The translations under genes and the position numbers were made by a program. DNA of 12,276 bases from Cephalothrix spiralis. Lineage: Eukaryota; Nemertea; Palaeonemertea; Archinemertea; Cephalotrichidae. Positions within the stretch are counted from its first letter, which is position 1; each line of letters begins with the position of its first letter. Location: positions 1 to 12,276 of the forward strand of contig JAUCNG010000008.1 in the NCBI GenBank assembly GCA_032353305.1. Reading direction: 5' to 3'. The notes under the pieces were generated by a model. That model had not been told where the DNA came from. It ran no database searches and saw only the letters and a list, made by a program, of their open reading frames with translations. Below, in pieces: positions 1 through 8,177 of this stretch.

Positions 1-118
1 GCCAGGTTGGTTTCTATCTATTTTCTGGGTTTTGTTTTTTAGTACGAAAGGACCAAAAAGAAAGAAAATTTTTGTTTGTATAGATTATTTTAATTTGTTT
101 TTAAATGTAATTTTTTTT
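1..118 (+). rRNA. rrnL: Large subunit (16S) rRNA, 3' end only
   Basis: This is the last part of mitochondrial 16S rRNA, the large-subunit ribosomal RNA. It carries the conserved 3'-terminal signature: GGTTGGTTTCTATC near position 5 and AGTACGAAAGGACC at about 41-54, which is the sarcin-ricin loop region of domain VI. Most of the gene lies upstream of the window. The 3' boundary is set by the start of trnL1 at 119, since molluscan rrnL normally abuts this tRNA; the exact end cannot be read from sequence alone. The T/A-rich tail after position 60 is probably the end of the rRNA. rrnL-L1-L2-nad1 is a conserved molluscan junction. Confidence 0.93.
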
Positions 119-186
119 GTTAGGTTAGCAAATTTATGCGATTGATTTAGGTTCAATAAAAGTTAATTAAAATTTAACACTTAATT
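119..186 (+). tRNA. trnL1: tRNA-Leu(CUN), anticodon TAG
   Basis: Full cloverleaf: acceptor 119-125 pairs with 179-185 (two G-T wobbles), a 3-bp D stem GCA/TGC, anticodon stem ATTGA/TCAAT around a loop with TAG at 148-150, and a T arm GTTAA/TTAAC (162-166/174-178). It lies directly after rrnL and two bases before trnL2, the usual Leu pair of molluscs. It probably also marks the processing site that frees the 16S rRNA 3' end. Confidence 0.93.
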
Positions 187-188
187 AA

Positions 189-254
189 GTTAAGGTGGCA
201 GATAAGTGCATTAGATTTAAGCTCTAAATATGAAGATTAATTCTTTTCTTAATA
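189..254 (+). tRNA. trnL2: tRNA-Leu(UUR), anticodon TAA
   Basis: Acceptor 189-195 pairs with 247-253, the D stem is GCA/TGC, the anticodon stem TTAGA/TCTAA encloses TAA at 218-220, and the T stem is 232-236/242-246. The discriminator base at 254 abuts the nad1 start codon at 255, so cleavage at this tRNA would create the 5' end of the nad1 message. Confidence 0.93.
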
Positions 255-1193
255 ATGTTTTGTTTTATTTCTTTTCTATTAGCAGATGTTTTTCTTTTAG
301 TTTGTGTTGCTTTTTATACTTTACTAGAGCGAAAAGTATTAGGTTATATTCAGCTTCGGAAAGGTCCTAATAAAGTAGGAATTATAGGATTACCTCAGCC
401 TTTAGCAGATGCTGTTAAACTTTTCACAAAAGAACAGGCTAAGCCTACTTTAATTAATCAATGGCCTTATATTTTTGCTCCTGTGATTAGTTTATTTTTA
501 TCTCTTGGAATTTGAAGTATTTACCCTTCATCTTCTGTACACTTTTTTTTTTCTTTTGGATTGTTGTTTTTTCTTTGTTTGTCTAGATTAAGAGTCTATG
601 GAACTTTAGTTGCAGGATGAGCTTCTAATTCAAAATACGCTTTATTAGGGGCTCTACGAGCAGTTGCCCAAACCATTTCCTATGAAGTGAGAATAGTTTT
701 AGTATTGTTAAGAGGTGTTTTTTTGATTGGAAGATTTAATTTTATTGATTATATTTTTTTTCAAGAATATTTTTGACTTTTTTTTATTGTTTATCCTGTG
801 GGTTTAGTATGAGTAGTGACGACTATTGCTGAAACAAATCGAGCTCCTTTCGATTTTGCTGAAGGAGAATCTGAACTTGTTTCAGGATTTAATGTTGAGT
901 ATAGTAGTGGAGGATTTGCTTTAATTTTTATGGCTGAGTATGCTAGAATTTTAATTATATGTTTAATTAGAAGAGTAATCTTTTTTGGAGGCAGAAGTTT
1001 ATTTATTATTTCTTTAGACATTGTATTGGTTTTAAAATCTTTTATCATTGCGTTTATTTTTTTATGGGTCCGTGGTAGTTTACCACGTTTACGTTATGAT
1101 TTACTAATAGATTTAACTTGAAAAAGATATCTTCCTTTTTCTTTAGGATTTTTATTTTTTATTTTAGGATTCTTAGTTTTTTTGAGTTTTTAG
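255..1193 (+). CDS. nad1: NADH dehydrogenase subunit 1
   Basis: Encodes ND1, a membrane subunit of respiratory complex I in the inner mitochondrial membrane; it forms part of the quinone-binding pocket at the junction with the peripheral arm. The product is 312 residues, the usual molluscan size, and ends with TAG. The ATG at 255 directly follows trnL2. The family signature [20 protein letters not shown] is at about residues 23-42, and [20 protein letters not shown] at about 193-212, the quinone-site loop. The protein is hydrophobic throughout, as expected for eight transmembrane helices. TGA codons fall at Trp positions, confirming mitochondrial code. Its 3' end is followed after two bases by the minus-strand trnP. 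No defects are seen. Confidence 0.97.
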
Positions 1194-1195
1194 CT

Positions 1196-1264
1196 TTCAG
1201 AAAACAGAAATAATATCTGATTTTTAACTTCCAATGTTAATGTTTTTTTTAAACTACTTTCTGA
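1196..1264 (-). tRNA. trnP: tRNA-Pro, anticodon TGG, minus strand
   Basis: Read on the minus strand, acceptor TCAGAAA (1264-1258) pairs perfectly with TTTCTGA (1203-1197). It is followed by GT and an AGTT...AAAC D arm, then anticodon stem TTAAC/GTTAA around loop ATTGGAA, giving TGG for Pro, and a T arm CAGA/TCTG. The plus-strand reading also folds, but it leaves four bases between the D and anticodon stems and would read CCA, so minus is the better reading. It lies between nad1 and nad6, its normal molluscan slot, but antiparallel to both. Confidence 0.85.
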
Positions 1265-1271
1265 TAAATAA

Positions 1272-1757
1272 ATGATAATACTTTTATTAAAATCTGCACT
1301 ATTTTCTTTTATATTTCTTGTCCCTTTAATGGTTCAGCCACTTAGATTAGGCTTAATAGTAATATTTATTTCTATTATTTTAAGTGGACTTTTAGGTATA
1401 ATTTTCGTTTCTTGGTTTGGTTTTTTATTGTTTTTAATTTATGTTGGAGGTCTTTTGGTAATATTTGCTTATGTAATTATTTTAATACCAAATAGTTATT
1501 ATTTTTCAAAGAATATTTTTATGTATGGACTTTTAGTTTTTTTTGTATTTTTTGTTTTATTTTTGACAATAGGATTTTATTTATCTTTAGAAGATTCATT
1601 TATATCTTTTCAAGATTCTGCTCAATTAATAGTTTCTGATTACTCTGCTTTAGTTTTTCTTTTTTTATCTTTAGTACTTTTCTTTGCTTTATTAGTGGTT
1701 GTAAAAGTTTGTCATTTTCATGGGGGTCCTTTACGACCTTTTTCAACTTTTAATTAG
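1272..1757 (+). CDS. nad6: NADH dehydrogenase subunit 6
   Basis: Encodes ND6, a small hydrophobic subunit of complex I whose third helix carries a pi-bulge important for proton pumping. The product is 161 residues, normal for molluscs, from ATG at 1272 to TAG at 1755-1757. An in-frame TAA just upstream (1269-1271) rules out an earlier start. The most recognisable stretch is FLIYVGGLLVMFAYV at about residues 54-68, the conserved ND6 helix; the rest is fast-evolving membrane sequence rich in Phe, Leu and Val. One base separates its stop from the cob ATG, and no tRNA lies between them, so the two are probably carried on one transcript. The order P-nad6-cob supports the call. Confidence 0.95.
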   Translation: MIILLLKSALFSFIFLVPLMVQPLRLGLIVIFISIILSGLLGIIFVSWFGFLLFLIYVGGLLVIFAYVIILIPNSYYFSKNIFMYGLLVFFVFFVLFLTIGFYLSLEDSFISFQDSAQLIVSDYSALVFLFLSLVLFFALLVVVKVCHFHGGPLRPFSTFN

Positions 1758-1758
1758 T

Positions 1759-2898
1759 ATGTTTAGTCCTTTTCGAAAAGTTCATCCGGCATTGTCGATT
1801 GTAAATAGGGCCTTGGTTGATTACCCTACTCCTTCAAATATTTCTAACTGATGAAATTTTGGGTTCTTATTAGGAGCTTGTCTAACATTACAGTTAGCTA
1901 CAGGTATTTTTTTAGCTATACATTATGTTGGGCATGTAGATTTAGCCTTTTCTTCTGTATCTCATATTGTTCGTGATGTTAATTATGGTTGACTTTTACG
2001 AACAATCCATGCAAATGGAGGTTCTTTTTTCTTTTTTTGTTTATATTTCCATGTTGGCCGTGGTATTTATTATGGATCATATTTTTTTTTGGAAGCTTGA
2101 AATGTTGGTGTAGTGTTGTTATTATTAGTAATGGCTACAGCTTTTTTAGGTTATGTTCTCCCTTGAGGGCAAATATCTTTTTGAGGAGCTACAGTAATTA
2201 CTAATCTTTTTTCTGCTATTCCTTATATTGGTACAATATTAGTTCAATGAATTTGAGGTGGATTTGCAGTAGATAACGCTACATTAACTCGTTTTTTTGC
2301 ATTTCATTTTTTATTTCCTTTTATTATTGTTGGAATAACAATCCTTCATCTTCTTTTTTTACATGAAACTTGTTCTAATAATCCTTTAGGATTAAATAGA
2401 GATTCAGATAAAATTCCTTTTCATTCTTATTTTGTTGTAAAAGACTTATTTGGAGTAATTTTAATGTTTTTTTTATTAATTGTTTTAGTTTTATTTAGAC
2501 CTAATCTTTTAGGAGACCCAGATAATTTTATTCCAGCTAATCCTTTGGTAACTCCCATTCATATTCAACCCGAATGATATTTTTTATTTGCTTATGCAAT
2601 TTTACGTTCAGTTCCAAATAAATTGGGCGGAGTCTTAGGATTATTTTTTTCAATTCTAATTTTATTTTTTTTACCTTTTCTTCATGGAGGAAAATTTCGA
2701 GTTTTTAGTTTTTATTTTTTAAATCAAGTGTTATTTTGATTTTTTGTGGTAATTTTTCTAGTATTAACATGAATTGGGGCTCGACCTGTAGAATCTCCAT
2801 ATGAAGGGATTGGGCAAATTTTTAGAGTTTTTTATTTTATATATTTTCTTAGTTTTCCTTTTCTTCAATTTTTTTGAGATGATATTTTAGATTTTTAG
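1759..2898 (+). CDS. cob: Cytochrome b
   Basis: Encodes cytochrome b, the catalytic membrane subunit of complex III (ubiquinol:cytochrome c oxidoreductase), which carries both b haems and the two quinone sites. It has 379 residues, ATG to TAG, the standard size. All four haem ligands are present at the usual positions: His84 ([12 protein letters not shown]), His98 (YFHVGRG), His183 (FAFHFLFPF) and His197 (ILHLLFLHE). The Qo-site [18 protein letters not shown] motif follows at about residues 271-288. Conserved Ser and Trp positions are written AGA and TGA, supporting genetic code 5. The gene is one base after nad6 and a few bases before trnS2. It appears intact. Confidence 0.98.
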
Positions 2899-2902
2899 TA
2901 TT

Positions 2903-2974
2903 AAGGTTATTCAGCTTAGGAGCAAATTTGTTTTGAAAACAAATTGAAAGTGTTCAAATCACTTGTTAACTTTT
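2903..2974 (+). tRNA. trnS2: tRNA-Ser(UCN), anticodon TGA
   Basis: Anticodon stem TTTGT/ACAAA encloses TGA at 2934-2936. The T arm AAGTG/CACTT (2948-2952/2960-2964) is perfect. The acceptor is best drawn as 2903-2909 with 2967-2973; this leaves a loose short D arm (GCT/AGC) and two bases between the T and acceptor stems, so the ends may be off by one or two. It immediately abuts the minus-strand trnT, as in most molluscs. Confidence 0.88.
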
Positions 2975-3043
2975 AGCTATTAGAAGTATTATCTTCAATC
3001 TTTAGTTTACAAGACTAGTGCTTCTAGTTTTAGCTTTAATAGC
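2975..3043 (-). tRNA. trnT: tRNA-Thr, anticodon TGT, minus strand
   Basis: On the minus strand, acceptor GCTATTA (3043-3037) pairs perfectly with TAATAGC (2982-2976). The D arm is GCT/AGC, the anticodon loop CTTGTAA reads TGT, and the T arm is GAAG/CTTC. Antiparallel orientation between trnS2 and nad4L is the standard molluscan state, so this tRNA marks conserved synteny. Confidence 0.9.
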
Positions 3044-3048
3044 AATGT

Positions 3049-3354
3049 ATGATTATCAATTCTTTTTTTGATCTTTTTTTTATTGGAGTGATGGTTATTT
3101 GTGTTTCTGTTTTTTCCTTTTTTATTCAACGAGTTCACTTGTTAATAGTTTTATTATGTTTAGAAATAGTTATATTAGGCTTATTTTTTTTCTCTTGTGT
3201 TTATTTTGGTTTTTATACTGGTTCTTGTTATATTTCTCTTATTTTATTAACTTTTTCTGCTTGTGAAGCAAGTGTAGGTTTATCTCTACTAGTAGCTTTA
3301 ATTCGTTCTCATGGAAAAGATTTAATTTCTTTGTTTTGTGGATATAGATGTTAG
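3049..3354 (+). CDS. nad4L: NADH dehydrogenase subunit 4L
   Basis: Encodes ND4L, a three-helix complex I subunit (the bacterial NuoK counterpart). The product is 101 residues, ATG at 3049 to TAG at 3352-3354, within the normal range. Helix 2 carries the conserved glutamate in LLCLEIVILGLFF (about residues 35-47), and helix 3 has the family motif LTFSACEASVGLSLLVALIRSHG at roughly 65-87, with its second conserved glutamate. An ATG four bases earlier (3045) is in another frame. The last seven bases overlap nad4 in a different frame, the classic animal mitochondrial bicistronic arrangement. Confidence 0.96.
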   Translation: MIINSFFDLFFIGVMVICVSVFSFFIQRVHLLIVLLCLEIVILGLFFFSCVYFGFYTGSCYISLILLTFSACEASVGLSLLVALIRSHGKDLISLFCGYRC

Positions 3355-4701
3355 GTTTTATTTTTTCGTTTTTTGGATTGTTGTTACCTTTTTTATTTTT
3401 AAATCGAAAAATATTTTGACATTTAGTTGGAATAACCTTTTTTTTATTAACTTTTATATTTGTTTTTTTTTCTTATTCAAATTTTTTTTCTTTAACTTTT
3501 TTAAACGGTTTTTTTTTTTTAGATTCTTTATCTTATTGAATAGTAATTTTAAGATTATGGTTAGGGGGTTTAATAATTTTAGCCAGTTATAAGTTGTTTT
3601 TTTTAAATTCAAATATAACAATGTTTATTTTTTCGATTATTTTATTAATTTTTTCTCTAGTTTTGACATTTTCTGTTTCTAATGTTTTTTGTTTTTATGT
3701 ATTATTTGAATTTTCTTTACTCCCAACTATAGTATTGATTTTAGGGTGAGGTTACCAACCTGAACGACTACAAGCAAGGGTGTATATAATAATATACACT
3801 GTTACTGCCTCTCTCCCTTTATTGATAGGTCTATTTTTCATTTTTTTGTATAGAGGTCATTTTAGTTTTCTTTTATCTTGAAGATATTTTCCTTTTTCTT
3901 TTATTAGAATAGTATTGTATTTTATATTAATTTTGGCTTTTTTAGTAAAGTTACCAGTATATTTTTTTCATTTATGGCTCCCTAAAGCGCATGTTGAAGC
4001 TCCTGTTTCAGGATCAATAATTTTAGCCGGGGTTTTACTAAAATTGGGAGGATACGGATTAATACGAATTATATCAAAGTTTTTTTTCTCTTTTTCTTTA
4101 TTTTCAGAATTTTTAATTTCTTTATCTTTATGAGGAGGAGTAATTACTAGTTTTATTTGTTTACGTCAAGTTGATATAAAAGCTTTAATTGCATATTCTT
4201 CAGTTGGTCATATAGGTTTGTTAATTGTAGGATTATTTAGTGGTTCAATAATAGGATGAGTAGGGGCCTTTGTTGTAATAATTTCTCATGGACTTTGTTC
4301 TCCAGCTCTATTTGCTTTAGCAAATATTAGTTACGAGTCAGTACGTTCTCGAGGTCTTCTTTTAAATAAAGGCCTTTTAAATATTTATTCTTCTATGGCT
4401 ATTTGATGATTTTTATTTTGTGCTTTTAATATAGCTGCTCCTCCTTCTTTAAACCTAGTTGGGGAGTTAATACTTATTATAAGTGGACTTTCAATGTCTT
4501 GAATATACAGTTTTTTTTTAGGTATAATAAGGTTTTTAGCTGGAGCTTATAGATTATATCTATACACTAGAATTCAGCACGGGTCTTTATTATCTTTATA
4601 TTGTTCTTTTCTAACCTTTAATTCTCGTGTTTTCTTTTTATTTTTAATACATTTTTTCCCTTTAGTTATTTTTGTGATAAAATTAAATGTTTTTTTTATT
4701 T
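3348..4701 (+). CDS. nad4: NADH dehydrogenase subunit 4
   Basis: Encodes ND4, an antiporter-like proton-pumping subunit of complex I. It starts at the ATG inside the end of nad4L (7-nt overlap, sequence ATGTTAG). About 451 residues are followed by a lone T at 4701 directly before trnH, best explained as an abbreviated stop completed to TAA by polyadenylation. Family motifs are clear: [10 protein letters not shown] in the first third, then [20 protein letters not shown] and [16 protein letters not shown] at about residues 205-240, containing proton-channel lysine and histidine positions. Without the truncated stop the frame would run on to a TAA at 4764-4766, inside the trnH end and touching the nad5 ATG. 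The length and the tRNA boundary favour the short form. Confidence 0.94.
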
Positions 4702-4765
4702 ATACAAATAGTTTAAATAAAACGTCGAATTGTGATTTCGAAAATATAATGTTTTATTTTGTATA
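4702..4765 (+). tRNA. trnH: tRNA-His, anticodon GTG
   Basis: Perfect 7-bp acceptor ATACAAA/TTTGTAT (4702-4708/4758-4764), D arm GTTT/AAAC after the typical TA spacer, anticodon stem TCGAA/TTCGA around GTG at 4732-4734, and a short T arm ATAA/TTAT. It is placed exactly between nad4 and nad5 and probably defines the ends of both messages. Confidence 0.94.
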
Positions 4766-6496
4766 ATGTTTTGATGAAGTTATTATTTTTCTAGAGTATC
4801 AAGTTTTATTCTATATAGAATTTCTTTTTTAGTAGGATGTTTTTTTATTAAAAATGTAATTTCTGGAAAAGTTATTTTAGTAGAATGGTCCTTATTCGAT
4901 TTTTTACCTGTTGATATTAGAATATCTTTAGTATTTGATTGAATAGGAATAAGGTTTAGTTGTTTAGTGTTGTTTATTTCAGCTTCTGTATTATGGTTTT
5001 CTTCTAGTTATATAGAAGGGGATATTTATCTTCGTCGTTTTATTTGATTAGTTCTTCTTTTTGTCGCTTCTATAAATTTATTAGTATTTATTCCAAATTT
5101 AATTGCAATTCTTTTAGGGTGAGATGGTTTGGGATTAGTAAGATTTTTGTTAGTTATTTACTACCAAAATTATAAGTCTTTATCTGCAGGGATGCTAACA
5201 GTTTTAATAAATCGAATTGGTGATGTAATACTCCTACTTAGAATTGGATGATTTCTAGTTCAAGGACACTGAAATATTTTTTTTTGTTTTGAGTCTTCTT
5301 ATTCTTTTGTCCTTATAGTTTGTATTATAGTTGCTGCTATAACTAAAAGAGCTCAAATTCCTTTTTCAAGGTGGTTACCGGCTGCTATAGCTGCCCCTAC
5401 TCCAGTATCTGCTTTAGTTCATTCTTCAACATTAGTAACAGCAGGTGTATTTTTATTAATTCGATTTTATAATTTTTTATCCTATTATCCTTTTTTTAAT
5501 TATATATTGTTATTTATTTCTGTAATTACTATGTTTATAGCAGGTTTAAGTGCTAATATGGAAAGAGATTTAAAAAAAATTATTGCTTTATCAACTTTAA
5601 GACAGTTAGGTGTTATAATATTTAGTTTAAGAATGTCTCTTCCTTTACTTGCTTTATTTCATTTATACACCCATGCTCTTTTCAAAGCTTTATTGTTTCT
5701 TTGCGCAGGCTCTATTATTCATGCTTGTCAACATGTTCAAGATTTACGTTTTGTTGGAATATTAACAAAACAAATACCTGTAGCTGTTTCTTGTTTAAAT
5801 GTAGCTAATTTAGCTTTGTGTGGTTCACCTTTTTTAGCTGGATTTTATTCTAAAGATCTAATTTTAGAAAGTTTTGTTTTTTTTCCTTGAAATTTTTTTA
5901 TTTTTTTTATAGTTTTTGTGGCTACTGGAATAACCGCTAGCTATTCAGTTCGTTTATCTGTTACTAGTTTATGAAGTTCCACTAATTTTTTTAGATTTAA
6001 TAGATTATCGGACGAAGATTATCGCCTAATTTTTCCAATAATATTACTAGTAACAGGGGCCGTGATTTCTGGAAGAGTATTTAGTTGGTTTTTCTTTGAT
6101 TTTTTTAGTCTTTTAGTTCTTCCTTTATATTTAAAGTTAATGGCTTTAATTTCTACTATTATAGGGGGTTTTATAGGATGATATTTATCAGATAAAGTTT
6201 ATATTTATGGAAAATCAATATTTTTTTTAACTGGATCTTTTTCTGTTTCAATGTGATATCTAGTTTATTTATCAACTCAATATATTATTTTCTTCCCCTT
6301 AAAATTAAGATTTAAATTTTTGTATTTATTAGACCGTGGGTGAAATGAAGTATTTGGTGGAAAAGGGGCTAGATTTTTATTAATAAAAAGTTCATCATTT
6401 GTAACTAGCTGACAAACATCTGTTTATATAATTTATATAACAATTATAATTTTTTCTTTTATTTTTCTTTTATTTTTCTTTTTAGTATTCATTTAA
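4766..6496 (+). CDS. nad5: NADH dehydrogenase subunit 5
   Basis: Encodes ND5, the largest antiporter-like subunit of complex I, at the distal end of the membrane arm. It has 576 residues from ATG at 4766, directly after trnH, to TAA at 6494-6496, a normal molluscan size. Recognisable blocks are [20 protein letters not shown] (about residues 112-131), [23 protein letters not shown] (near 205-227), [10 protein letters not shown] and [23 protein letters not shown] (near 275-310), all signatures of the family with the proton-path lysine and histidines. The C-terminal third is Phe-rich and poorly conserved, as usual. Its 3' neighbour is not trnF but a hairpin leading into cox3. Confidence 0.96.
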
Positions 6497-6501
6497 AAAC
6501 C

Positions 6502-6538
6502 AGCTCTCACCTTTTTTTAAAGGTACAAGGTGAGAGCT
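6502..6538 (+). other. 12-bp hairpin at the nad5/cox3 junction, in the usual trnF slot
   Basis: AGCTCTCACCTT (6502-6513) and AAGGTGAGAGCT (6527-6538) are perfect inverted repeats with a 13-nt loop. The hairpin lies five bases after the nad5 stop and four before the cox3 ATG. A second, nested fold is possible: ACCTTT/AAAGGT (6509-6514/6519-6524) with a T4 loop, which competes with the main stem. In the gastropod layout trnF is expected here, but the 46-nt gap is too short for one and no Phe anticodon arm is visible. I infer a processing signal standing in for a tRNA; the structure is seen, the role is not proven. Confidence 0.8.
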
Positions 6539-6542
6539 TTGT

Positions 6543-7325
6543 ATGTTGGTGCGAAATCCATTTCATTTAGTTGAGTTTAGTCCTTGGCCATTAGTTGGTT
6601 CAATTGGTGCTTTTATGTTAACTGTTGGTTTAGCTTCTTGATTTCATGGGTATAGTTTAATACCTTTGATATTAAGTGTTTTTGTTGTTTTATTAACTAT
6701 GTTTCAGTGATGACGAGATATTATTCGAGAAGGAACTTATCAAGGTTTTCATACTTATCAGGTTGGAGTAGGTTTACGTTGAGGAATAATTTTATTTATT
6801 GTTTCAGAAGTTTGTTTTTTTTTTGCCTTCTTTTGAGCTTATTTTCATAGGAGTTTAGCCCCAAGTATAGAGTTAGGTTGTTGTTGGCCTCCTTCTGGAA
6901 TCGAGCCTTTAAATCCTTTTTCAATTCCACTTCTAAATACTGCAGTTCTCTTATCTTCGGGAGTAACCGTTACTTGAGCTCACCATAGTATAATAGAAGG
7001 AGATCGAGTAGGTAGAATTCAAGGTTTATTTTTAACAGTAATTCTAGGAGTATATTTTACTGTTCTACAAGCTGGAGAATATTATGAGGCTCCTTTTACC
7101 CTAGCCGATGGGGCATATGGTTCTACTTTTTTTGTAGCAACTGGATTTCATGGGTTACATGTTTTGATTGGGACTACTTTTTTATTAGTCTGTTTAATAC
7201 GTTTATATTTATATCACTTTTCAGTAGGTCATCATTTTGGTTTTGAAGCTGCTGCTTGATATTGACACTTTGTTGATGTTGTTTGATTATTTTTATATTT
7301 AACTATTTACTGATGAGGTTGTTAA
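6543..7325 (+). CDS. cox3: Cytochrome c oxidase subunit III
   Basis: Encodes COX3, the third core subunit of complex IV, which binds no metal but stabilises the catalytic core and proton uptake. It has 260 residues, ATG to TAA, standard length. The N-terminus reads [17 protein letters not shown], the usual family opening. [21 protein letters not shown] follows at about residues 59-79, with FFFAFFWAYFHSSLAPS and the acidic-residue helix region after it, and the C-terminus [28 protein letters not shown] is typical. In the molluscan ancestor cox3 heads the cox3-K-A-R-N-I block, and that block is intact here. The start lies four bases after the junction hairpin, which may therefore shape the 5' end of its message. 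Confidence 0.98.
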
Positions 7326-7339
7326 AATATATTTAATTT

Positions 7340-7404
7340 CTAAAAGTAGCTAAAGAAAAGCATCAGAATTTTAATCTGGGGATAATTTATAAAATTCTTT
7401 TAGA
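7340..7404 (+). tRNA. trnK: tRNA-Lys, anticodon TTT
   Basis: Perfect acceptor CTAAAAG/CTTTTAG (7340-7346/7397-7403), TA spacer, D stem GCT/AGC, anticodon stem TCAGA/TCTGG around TTT at 7370-7372, and T arm AATTT/AAATT. The 14 bases before it (7326-7339) are A/T spacer. It is the first member of the K-A-R-N-I cluster. Confidence 0.94.
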
Positions 7405-7408
7405 ATAA

Positions 7409-7475
7409 TTTTTAGTACTTTATAAAAAAGTTTTGATTTGCATTCAGAGAAAAGGTTAATTAAACCTCTAAAAAA
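7409..7475 (+). tRNA. trnA: tRNA-Ala, anticodon TGC
   Basis: Acceptor TTTTTAG/CTAAAAA (7409-7415/7468-7474), D stem CTT/AAG, anticodon stem TTTGA/TCAGA around TGC at 7439-7441, and T stem AGGTT/AACCT. It is the second member of the K-A-R-N-I cluster. Confidence 0.93.
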
Positions 7476-7477
7476 CC

Positions 7478-7543
7478 AAACAGAAAGCGAAGCGTTGCGT
7501 TTAGTTTCGGCCTAAATTTTGAGATAATTTATCTCTCTGTTTG
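7478..7543 (+). tRNA. trnR: tRNA-Arg, anticodon TCG
   Basis: Acceptor AAACAGA/TCTGTTT (7478-7484/7536-7542), anticodon stem TTTAG/CTAAA around TCG at 7507-7509, and a perfect T stem GAGAT/ATCTC. The D arm (7487-7498) is unusually G/C-rich for this genome and pairs only GCG/TGC, with a wobble. It is the third member of the cluster. Confidence 0.94.
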
Positions 7544-7546
7544 TTA

Positions 7547-7613
7547 TGAACAATGGCCAAAGTTTAAGGCTTTTATTTGTTAAGTAAAGGATTGTATAAA
7601 GATACTTGTTCAG
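7547..7613 (+). tRNA. trnN: tRNA-Asn, anticodon GTT
   Basis: Acceptor TGAACAA/TTGTTCA (7547-7553/7606-7612), D stem GCC/GGC with a 9-nt loop, anticodon stem TTTAT/GTAAA around GTT at 7579-7581, and T stem GTAT/ATAC. It is the fourth member of the cluster. Confidence 0.94.
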
Positions 7614-7620
7614 ATAATTA

Positions 7621-7685
7621 GATATTGCGCCGGACGAACGGATTACATTGATGGTGTAAATTATGAGATTATATCTTCAATATTT
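7621..7685 (+). tRNA. trnI: tRNA-Ile, anticodon GAT
   Basis: Acceptor GATATTG/CAATATT (7621-7627/7678-7684, one wobble), D stem CCG/CGG, anticodon stem TTACA/TGTAA around GAT at 7650-7652, and T stem GAGAT/ATCTT. Its discriminator base abuts the nad3 ATG. It closes the conserved K-A-R-N-I run. Confidence 0.94.
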
Positions 7686-8039
7686 ATGTTTTTGTTATCT
7701 ATAGGTTTATTACTATCTTTATTAATTGGTGTTTCAGTTTGTATCATTGCTTGGTCTTTAGCTAAACGTGGGTTTAGAGACCGTGAAAAAAGTTCTCCCT
7801 TTGAGTGTGGATTTGACCCTTTAGGTACTGCTCGATTACCTTTTTCTATACGTTTTTTTTTATTGGCTGTAATTTTTCTTATTTTTGATGTAGAATTAGT
7901 TTTGTTAATACCTTTTCCCATTTTCGGTTTTTTCTTTTATTCTCTTTTTAGTTTCTTAGTAGTTTCTTTCTTTATTATTGTCTTATTACTGGGTGTTTTT
8001 CACGAATGACGTGAAGGGTCGTTAGATTGAGTATTATAG
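7686..8039 (+). CDS. nad3: NADH dehydrogenase subunit 3
   Basis: Encodes ND3, a three-helix complex I subunit whose matrix loop takes part in the active/deactive switch. It has 117 residues, ATG at 7686 directly after trnI, to TAG at 8037-8039. The loop motif [20 protein letters not shown] is at about residues 37-56 and includes the conserved switch cysteine; [20 protein letters not shown] follows at about 59-78. A TGA near 8008 encodes the Trp of the conserved C-terminal HEWREGSLDW block, so the frame must be read past it. The position after trnI is the standard molluscan one. Confidence 0.97.
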
Positions 8040-8045
8040 TAATTG

Positions 8046-8109
8046 TTTCTTTAGTATAATTAGTATATTTGCCTTCCAAGCAAAAAGTTTAAAGTATTTT
8101 AAAAGAAAT
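8046..8109 (+). tRNA. trnG: tRNA-Gly, anticodon TCC, plus strand, relocated
   Basis: Acceptor TTTCTTT/AAAGAAA (8046-8052/8102-8108) is perfect. The anticodon stem TTTGC/GCAAA encloses TCC at 8075-8077 (loop CTTCCAA). The T arm is TAAA/TTTA and the D arm a weak TATA pair, typical of mitochondrial Gly tRNAs. In most molluscs this gene sits in the M-C-Y-W-Q-G-E cluster near rrnS; here it lies between nad3 and trnS1 on the coding strand. Confidence 0.92.
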
Positions 8110-8110
8110 A

Positions 8111-8177
8111 AAAACAAAAAGGCAAAAATTGAAGCTGCTAACTTTGATTTGAGTGATTCAATTTCATTCTTGTTTTT
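8111..8177 (+). tRNA. trnS1: tRNA-Ser(AGN), anticodon GCT
   Basis: Acceptor AAAACAA/TTGTTTT (8111-8117/8170-8176), anticodon stem TGAAG/CTTTG around GCT at 8137-8139, and T arm GAGTG/CATTC (8151-8155/8165-8169). The D arm is replaced by an unpaired loop, as is usual for animal mitochondrial trnS1. It abuts the nad2 ATG. The spacing after trnG is one base. Confidence 0.9.

Noticed and set aside
791-1048. Minus-strand open frame of 85 codons inside nad1
   Set aside because: It lies antisense to a strongly conserved gene, has no family resemblance, and stays open only because of the base bias of the opposite strand.
255-1193. Apparent in-frame TGA stops and AGA codons suggesting broken genes or a nuclear copy
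   Set aside because: They fall at conserved Trp and Ser positions in all genes, the pattern of the invertebrate mitochondrial code; all frames are otherwise intact, so a nuclear pseudocopy is unlikely.
1196-1264. Plus-strand reading as a tRNA with CCA anticodon (Trp)
   Set aside because: Four bases would separate the D and anticodon stems, and CCA is not the usual animal mitochondrial Trp anticodon; the minus-strand tRNA-Pro has standard geometry and the expected position.
1989-2204. Plus-strand open frame inside cob
   Set aside because: Out of frame with cob, whose haem-ligand region covers the same bases.
7661-7921. Minus-strand open frame across trnI and nad3
   Set aside because: Antisense to a real tRNA and gene; no independent support.
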